Source: Muribaculaceae bacterium (GTDB lineage: Bacteria > Bacteroidota > Bacteroidia > Bacteroidales > Muribaculaceae). Taken from it: 54,304 nt of DNA. Made by a program: the position numbers and the translations under genes. Positions 49,901 through 54,304 of this stretch are shown piece after piece; within the stretch, counting starts at the first letter, position 1, and each line of letters begins with the position of its first letter. The notes below the pieces were generated by a model that was given only the letters and a program-made list of their open reading frames with translations, was not told the DNA's origin and did no database searches. The stretch is from assembly GCA_017454355.1 (NCBI GenBank), contig JAFTDD010000085.1, positions 1 through 54,304 on the forward strand, written 5' to 3'.

Positions 49901-49908
49901 TAATTTTG
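49901..49908 (+). promoter_or_regulatory. -7 element (TAATTTTG) between the two palindromes
   Basis: TAATTTTG fits TAnnTTTG; no TTG at the right distance. A transcript starting near 49914 would carry the second palindrome in its leader. Confidence 0.45.
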
Positions 49909-49921
49909 CGACGTGAAACGC

Positions 49922-49966
49922 GGGGACGGTTCTTGTGTTTCAGCAAGTGAAACACAAGAACCGTCC
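49922..49966. repeat. GGGGACGGTTC palindrome, copy 2 (18-bp arms)
   Basis: Same 20-base left arm and same AGCAAGT loop as copy 1, in the same orientation; the right arm is identical for 18 bases, then diverges. It lies in the leader of the flavodoxin-like gene. Confidence 0.95.
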
Positions 49967-49999
49967 ACAAGAGAACCTCCTAAACCACATTTCTTGACA

Positions 50000-50617
50000 A
50001 TGAAACTTAAAAAATTATTGATTGCAATGGCAGCACTATTCACCTCGGCCTCATGCGGTGGCCAACAACAGCAGGCAGCCACCGAGGCCGCCTCGACACA
50101 GGGCAACACTTCCAAGAAGGCACTCGTGGTCTTCTTCTCCCACGCCGGCGACAACTATGCCGTGGGCAATATCCCGGTGGGCAACACCAAAATCGTTGCC
50201 GACTATATCTCCGAACTGACCGGAGCCGACCAGTTTGAGATTGTCACCCACAAGTATGACGGCATGGCCTATAAACCGCTGTGTGACCTCGCCAAAGAGG
50301 AGCAACAACGCGGCGAGTTGCCGCCCTACGAGGGCACGGTGGACGTGTCGGACTACGACACCGTGTTCATCGGCGGCCCCGTGTGGTGGGGCACCTATCC
50401 TCAGGTGATGTTTACATTCTTCAAGCAGGTGAACCTCAACGGCAAGACCATCATCCCCTTCACTACCCACGAGGGCAGCGGCCTGGCCAACTGTGTAGAG
50501 GACGTGAAGGCGGCCTATCCCGGCGCGAGGGTCACCGGTCAATTCTCAATCTACGGCCACGACGTGCGCTCCGGCAAAGCCACCGTTGAGAAATGGCTCA
50601 AACGCGTCGGCTTCTGA
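50000..50617 (+). CDS. Lipoprotein flavodoxin-like protein
   Basis: The 205-residue protein starts at ATG 50000 with signal peptide and lipobox (LFTSASC, Cys19), then flavodoxin fold: strand-loop KKALVVFFSHAGDNYAVGNI (FMN phosphate loop region, about 39-58), YDTVFIGGPVWWGTYPQVM (about 119-137), IIPFTTHEGSGLAN (about 153-166). The fold should bind FMN and move electrons or reduce small molecules; here it would be anchored outside the cytoplasm. It heads the redox run; the SDR gene follows after 4 bp. Confidence 0.87.
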   Translation: MKLKKLLIAMAALFTSASCGGQQQQAATEAASTQGNTSKKALVVFFSHAGDNYAVGNIPVGNTKIVADYISELTGADQFEIVTHKYDGMAYKPLCDLAKEEQQRGELPPYEGTVDVSDYDTVFIGGPVWWGTYPQVMFTFFKQVNLNGKTIIPFTTHEGSGLANCVEDVKAAYPGARVTGQFSIYGHDVRSGKATVEKWLKRVGF

Positions 50618-50621
50618 CAAC

Positions 50622-51455
50622 ATGAAACAGGTTTCTGTATTAGTGGGTGCCGGCAGCATCGGCCTGGCTATCATCCGCCGCGTGTCGGCCGGGAGCCACA
50701 TTGTGCTTGCCGACTATAACCTGGACAATGCCGACAGGGCCGCCGCGACGTTAGAGAATGCCGGCTTTGAATGTTCCACAGTGCGCTGCGACCTCGGCTC
50801 CAAAGACGATATCCTCAGCCTTGTGGAGCACGCCACCGGTCGAGGCGACATCACGCGACTGGTAAACGCCGCCGGCGTGTCGCCATCACAAGCGCCCGTC
50901 AGCGAGATCTTGCGCGTTGACCTCTACGGCACCAGTGTGCTGCTTGAGGAGTTCGGCAAGGTGATTGCCGATGGCGGCTCGGGGGTGGTAATCTCCTCCC
51001 AGAGTGGGCACCGTCTGCCAGCCCTGTCTCAAGAGCAAAACGAGGCTTTGGCCACCACTCCGGTCGACAAATTATTGGAGTTGCCGTTTATCCAGGCCAT
51101 CAACGACACGTTGAAGGCCTACCAATACTCCAAACGTTGCAACGTGCTGCGCGTTATGGCCGAGGCCACGCGGTGGGGGCACCGAGGCGCCACCGTCAAC
51201 AGCATCTCACCGGGCATCATCATCACGCCGTTAGCGGCCGATGAGTTGCGGGGGCCACGCAAAGACGGCTACCTCAAGATGATTGACGGCATGCCCGCGC
51301 GACGCGCCGGCACTCCCGACGAGGTGGGCGACCTGGCTGAGTTCCTCATGTCGAGCCGCGGACGTTTTATCAGCGGCGCCGACTTCCTCATTGACGGCGG
51401 GTGCACCGCATCCTACTGGTACGGCGACCTGCGGTATCTCAAGGCCACACATTGA
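50622..51455 (+). CDS. Short-chain dehydrogenase/reductase
   Basis: The 277-residue Rossmann enzyme has cofactor motif GAGSIGLA (about 9-16), acidic residue after strand 2 (LADYNLDNADR, suggests NAD preference), NAAGVS (about 86-91, the SDR NNAG-like motif), Ser in ISSQSGH (about 125-131) and catalytic Y-x3-K (YQYSK, about 167-171 region), and the C-terminal GRFISGADFLIDGGC. Substrate unknown. It follows the flavodoxin gene by 4 bp and precedes the flavin reductase, so they are probably one operon. Confidence 0.9.
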   Translation: MKQVSVLVGAGSIGLAIIRRVSAGSHIVLADYNLDNADRAAATLENAGFECSTVRCDLGSKDDILSLVEHATGRGDITRLVNAAGVSPSQAPVSEILRVDLYGTSVLLEEFGKVIADGGSGVVISSQSGHRLPALSQEQNEALATTPVDKLLELPFIQAINDTLKAYQYSKRCNVLRVMAEATRWGHRGATVNSISPGIIITPLAADELRGPRKDGYLKMIDGMPARRAGTPDEVGDLAEFLMSSRGRFISGADFLIDGGCTASYWYGDLRYLKATH

Positions 51456-51475
51456 CCCGGCAATCAATAGCGACA

Positions 51476-52099
51476 ATGAACGTGTTACTAATCAACGGCA
51501 GCCCGCACGCCCACGGTTGCACCCACACCGCGTTGACGATTGTGGCCGATGAATTGCATCGGGCAGGCATCGAAACGGAAATCCTCCATGTGGGGCACAA
51601 AGATATCCGTGGATGCATCGGCTGCTACAAGTGCCGCCAGTTGGGGCATTGCGTGTTTGACAACGACATGGTGAATGAGGCCGCCGCGAAGTTTGAGCGC
51701 GCCGACGGCCTCGTTATCGGTTCGCCGGTATATTTCGCCGGAGCCAACGGCACCCTCGTGGCCTTTCTCAACCGTCTGTTTTTCTCCACATCGTTCGAAA
51801 AACGCTTTAAGGTCGGAGCCGCCGTGGTGTCGGCCCGCCGAATGGGCACTACCGCCACGCTTGACCAACTCAACAAATATTTCCTGCACGGCGAGATGCC
51901 CGTGGCCGCCAGCCGATATTGGAATGCGGTGCACGGCAACACGCCAAGCGAAGTGACGCAAGATGAAGAGGGACTGCAAACGATGCGTGTGTTGGGCCGC
52001 AATATGGCTTTTCTTATCCGCGCTATCAGCAATGAGCGTGAGCGCGGCGGCCTCCCCGAGGTCGAGAGCCACCGCATCGCGACAAATTTTATCAACTGA
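51476..52099 (+). CDS. NADPH-dependent FMN reductase/iron-sulfur flavoprotein-like
   Basis: The 207-residue flavodoxin-like protein begins MNVLLINGSPHAHGCTHTAL (FMN phosphate loop) and has a cysteine motif RGCIGCYKCRQLGHC (about 43-57) typical of the family of iron-sulfur flavoproteins/NAD(P)H-dependent oxidoreductases, then DGLVIGSPVYFAGANGTLVA (about 77-96). It probably reduces quinones, flavin or metal species. It is 20 bp from the SDR gene and 4 bp from the next. Confidence 0.88.
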   Translation: MNVLLINGSPHAHGCTHTALTIVADELHRAGIETEILHVGHKDIRGCIGCYKCRQLGHCVFDNDMVNEAAAKFERADGLVIGSPVYFAGANGTLVAFLNRLFFSTSFEKRFKVGAAVVSARRMGTTATLDQLNKYFLHGEMPVAASRYWNAVHGNTPSEVTQDEEGLQTMRVLGRNMAFLIRAISNERERGGLPEVESHRIATNFIN

Positions 52100-52103
52100 C
52101 GAT

Positions 52104-52475
52104 ATGGACGACCGCCAACAGATTGAATCGCTTTACAACAAGATGTACGAGGCTATGGTTAACAAGAACGCCGAGGCCATCGCCCGTTGTCTTGCCGATG
52201 ACTTCACGCTGACCCACATGACGGGCCTCAGACAGTCAAAACGCGATTACATCAACGCCATTCTCGACGGCACGCTCAATTACTACAGTGCCCGCCACGA
52301 GATGATTGACGTGAGTGTCAACGGCGACCAGGCCTTGCTCACAGGGCGCAGCCGCGTGATGGCGGCAGTGTACGGCGGGGCTAAGCGCGAATGGACGCTA
52401 CAACTCGCGTTCACATTGCGATGCGAGCATGGACGCTGGCTTTTCACCTCAGCCTCCGCTTCAACCTATCATTAA
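52104..52475 (+). CDS. SnoaL/NTF2-like small protein (DUF4440-type)
   Basis: The 123-residue protein shows the NTF2 alpha+beta cone pattern: N-terminal helix QIESLYNKMYEAMVNKNAEA, LADDFTLTHMTG, and beta strands with WTLQLAFTLRCEHGRWLFTS at the end. Such proteins are small enzymes or binding proteins; no clear catalytic residue can be named. It starts 4 bp after the flavin reductase gene, which suggests a role in the same redox pathway. Confidence 0.85.
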   Translation: MDDRQQIESLYNKMYEAMVNKNAEAIARCLADDFTLTHMTGLRQSKRDYINAILDGTLNYYSARHEMIDVSVNGDQALLTGRSRVMAAVYGGAKREWTLQLAFTLRCEHGRWLFTSASASTYH

Positions 52476-52537
52476 CAACTATCGCTTAATTCCGCGATTA
52501 ACAATCAAACAGTAACCTGATAAAAGATTATTTGACA

Positions 52538-52975
52538 ATGGATTTTAGAATGCAAGACCGCATGGAGTTGAAAGCATTGGTCGACTACTATGCAACCGAG
52601 AGTGACAAGAACAACCAGGACTGCTACGTTGAGATTTTCCGCCCCGACATTAAACTTGATGTCTACTTCGGCGACACACTGGGCATGCAGGCGCGTGATG
52701 TGCAAGACATGATCCGCCAGTACAAGGCCTTTGGCGCGGCAAAGGTGTCGTTCCACATGAATGGCCAGCAGAGCGTCGACTTTGTCGACGACACCCATGC
52801 CACCGGCACCTGCTACGCTCTGGCGACCCTTGTGACCGTGCAGGACGGCAAGGACGTACTGGCCACACATGCCGTGCGCTACTACGACAAGTACATCAAG
52901 ATTGACGGTCGTTGGTGGATCGCCGAGCGTGAGCAGCACTTCGAGTGGTCGACCAATCAGGTACTCAACGCCTAA
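52538..52975 (+). CDS. NTF2-like protein
   Basis: The 145-residue protein starts at ATG 52538 (MDFRMQDRMELKALVDYYAT). It has the NTF2/SnoaL pattern: helix DRMELKALVDYYATESDKNN, strand LDVYFGDT, HMNGQQSVDFVDDTHATGTC, YALATLV, HAVRYYDKYIKIDGRWWIAE. It differs clearly from the protein before it, so this is not a recent duplication. Substrate unknown. The aldo/keto reductase gene follows after 11 bp. Confidence 0.87.
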   Translation: MDFRMQDRMELKALVDYYATESDKNNQDCYVEIFRPDIKLDVYFGDTLGMQARDVQDMIRQYKAFGAAKVSFHMNGQQSVDFVDDTHATGTCYALATLVTVQDGKDVLATHAVRYYDKYIKIDGRWWIAEREQHFEWSTNQVLNA

Positions 52976-52986
52976 TGCGACTTCTC

Positions 52987-53832
52987 ATGGAAACGATTAA
53001 GTTATCAAATGGGCTGGAGATGCCCCTGCTGGGCTACGGTGTGTTTCTAGTGCCACCCCAAGAGGCGGAGCGGTGCGTGAGCGACGCGCTGCAGGTGGGC
53101 TATCGCTTGATTGACACCGCCCAAGCCTACTTTAACGAGGAAGGCGTTGGCGCGGCAATCACCAAGAGCGGCATCCCTCGCGACGAGATTTTCCTGACCA
53201 CCAAGGTGTGGATTAGCAACGCCGGTGAGCAAAAGGCCGCACGCAGCATCGACGAGAGCCTGCGCAAACTGCGCACCGACTACATTGACCTGTTGCTCAT
53301 CCATCAGGCCTACGGCGACGTGTTCGGCTCATGGCGAGCCATGGAGCAGGCCTATCGCGACGGCAAAGTGCGCGCCATCGGCGTGTCGAACTTCCAGGCA
53401 GCGCGCTTCTTTGACTTCGCCCACTATGTTGACGTCAAGCCGATGGTGAACCAACTGCAGTGCAACGTGATGACGCAGCAAACCGGCATCGAACCTCTGC
53501 TTAGCGACTTCGGCTCTCGCATGATGGCCTGGGGCCCGTTAGGCGGGCAAGGCGTGGACGGCATCGTCAAGAGTGAGACCCTCGCCGCCATCGGCGCCAA
53601 TTATGGCAAGAGCGCCGCGCAGGTGGCATTGCGTTGGCTCACCCAGCGTGGCATTGTCGCCATTCCCAAGTCAAGCCACAAGGAGCGTATGGCGCAGAAC
53701 CTCGACATCTTTGACTTCACCCTCACCGATGCCGAGATGGCCACCATCGCCACACTCAACCGCCACGACACCGGCACCATCAACTTCGCCGACGTCCCCT
53801 TCGTCAAACACCTCATCGAGACCTACGGCTAA
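52987..53832 (+). CDS. Aldo/keto reductase
   Basis: The 281-residue TIM-barrel oxidoreductase carries the AKR signatures GYRLIDTAQAYFNEEGVGAA (catalytic Asp and Tyr, about 39-58), FLTTKVW (catalytic Lys, about 74), LLLIHQAYGD (His, about 105), GVSNF (about 134-138) and the cofactor motif IPKSSHKERMAQNLDIFDF (about 226-244), typical for NADPH binding. It is the last gene of the redox run; its physiological substrate is unknown. Ends just before a repeat-rich, gene-free stretch. Confidence 0.93.
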   Translation: METIKLSNGLEMPLLGYGVFLVPPQEAERCVSDALQVGYRLIDTAQAYFNEEGVGAAITKSGIPRDEIFLTTKVWISNAGEQKAARSIDESLRKLRTDYIDLLLIHQAYGDVFGSWRAMEQAYRDGKVRAIGVSNFQAARFFDFAHYVDVKPMVNQLQCNVMTQQTGIEPLLSDFGSRMMAWGPLGGQGVDGIVKSETLAAIGANYGKSAAQVALRWLTQRGIVAIPKSSHKERMAQNLDIFDFTLTDAEMATIATLNRHDTGTINFADVPFVKHLIETYG

Positions 53833-53837
53833 CATTA

Positions 53838-53945
53838 AACATGAATATCCATTAATACCCATTAATCTTATAGAGAAAACTCAAGTTCCCATGTCCTCAT
53901 GTGCTCTTGTCTATAATTAATGGATAATTAATGGATATTCATGTT
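53838..53945. repeat. Inverted pair of AACATGAATATCCATTAAT elements
   Basis: Left half AACATGAATATCCATTAATA and right half ATTAATGGATATTCATGTT are inverted copies; the element includes TGCTCTTGTCTATAATT, akin to 12235-12260. It may serve as terminator of the aldo/keto reductase gene. Confidence 0.8.
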
Positions 53946-54043
53946 AATAAACCGCCATTATTTGCAGCGAACGCATTTTTGTAGATTACAACCAACAAAA
54001 TTCATCAAAAACTGTCAATTCCAATCAACAAAATCACCTCAAA

Positions 54044-54096
54044 GTGTTTTCTATGTCAAACAGATTTGGAGAGAAAGTGTTTGATATAGAAAACAC
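54044..54096. repeat. 18-bp inverted repeat
   Basis: GTGTTTTCTATGTCAAAC (54044-54061) and GTTTGATATAGAAAACAC (54079-54096), one mismatch, loop of 17 bases. Confidence 0.85.
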
Positions 54097-54112
54097 GACG
54101 AGGGGTGGCCTT

Positions 54113-54205
54113 ATTGAATAGTTTTGAATGTAGGGACACAATTTATTGTGTCCACCCCATGAGGCAGGTGGACACAATGAATTGTGTCCCTACATTCTAT
54201 TCAAT
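54113..54205. repeat. Head-to-head pair of GGACACAAT palindromes with extended outer arms
   Basis: Outer arms ATTGAATAG/CTATTCAAT (54113-54121, 54197-54205), inner arms GAATGTAGGGACACAAT (54126-54142) and ATTGTGTCCCTACATTC (54181-54197). Each half is itself a palindrome. Confidence 0.9.
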
Positions 54206-54215
54206 TATTACATGA

Positions 54216-54304
54216 AAGCCCCGTCAGGGGCGGCAGTTTATAGGCGGGGGCGCCAGCCCCCGTGATAGAGATGGTTACCGCACAATTCAAGCCCCGTAGG
54301 AGCG
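54216..54304. repeat. CCCCGTCAGGGG / CGGGGGCGCCAGCCCCCG repeat, runs off the window
   Basis: AAGCCCCGTCAGGGGCGGCA, then hairpin CGGGGGC-gcca-GCCCCCG (54245-54262); AAGCCCCGTAGGAGCG at the very end looks like the start of the next unit. The 472 bp after the aldo/keto reductase contain no gene. Confidence 0.75.

Overview
The window looks like a chromosomal segment of a GC-rich Bacteroidales bacterium, most likely of the Muribaculaceae/Prevotella-like kind. The evidence is indirect but consistent. Promoters fit the Bacteroidota pattern TTG-N19/20-TAnnTTTG, good Shine-Dalgarno sites are largely absent, and the families are typical of the phylum: DUF4919, DUF4421, a PAP2 phosphatase with an outer-membrane-like tail, a parvulin-parvulin-OstA-mutL run, a 7TMR-HD phosphodiesterase and NagX.

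Layout. 1-1.7 kb: end of rpsA, a small lipoprotein gene and tRNA-Gly(CCC). 1.9-7.0 kb (minus): envelope genes (DUF4919 protein, lipoprotein phosphoesterase, beta-barrel, PAP2 phosphatase, DUF456-like membrane protein). 7.3-11.9 kb (minus): pgpH-like c-di-AMP phosphodiesterase and a bifunctional Rel/SpoT enzyme behind a small leader gene. 12.3-15.2 kb: AsmA-like protein and a divergent phosphoesterase. 15.3-18.9 kb: an AT-richer island with a complete FokI-type IIS restriction-modification system whose two methylase domains are separate genes. 18.9-20.6 kb: DUF4421 protein and a winged-helix protein. 21.0-29.4 kb: a peptidoglycan-recycling set (AmpG-like permease, NamZ-like exo-muramidase, FAD/Fe-S dehydrogenase, NagX-like acetyltransferase, BadF-type amino-sugar kinase). 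29.6-31.6 kb: YafQ-type toxin-antitoxin pair and trigger factor. 32.1-36.9 kb: a second AT-richer island with an Eco57I-like type IIG enzyme and a companion methylase. 37.3-41.4 kb: clpP-clpX-recQ. 41.7-48.9 kb: two parvulin chaperones, an OstA/LptA-like protein and mutL. 49.0-53.8 kb: an AraC regulator followed by a run of redox genes. 53.8-54.3 kb: repeats only.

The most unusual property is the density and placement of short dispersed repeats. At least six kinds recur: heptanucleotide tandem arrays; modules starting TGTAGGG followed by a palindromic or self-repeating core; a composite element of about 160 bp bounded by GGTTGAG/CTCAACC arrays; a GAGTGGAGTGCAAA + hairpin element; perfect hairpins of GGGGACGGTTC type; and nested AT-rich inverted repeats. 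Many begin at or just after stop codons, some lie in 5' leaders, and several are translated. The signal peptide of the SurA-like protein is encoded by eleven consecutive degenerate heptamers, the OstA-like protein begins and ends with translated copies of the opposite strand of the same heptamer, and repeat-derived peptides sit in MutL, the AsmA-like protein, the FAD/Fe-S enzyme and NagX. I know of no described system that explains this, and no transposase that could mobilise these elements is visible here.
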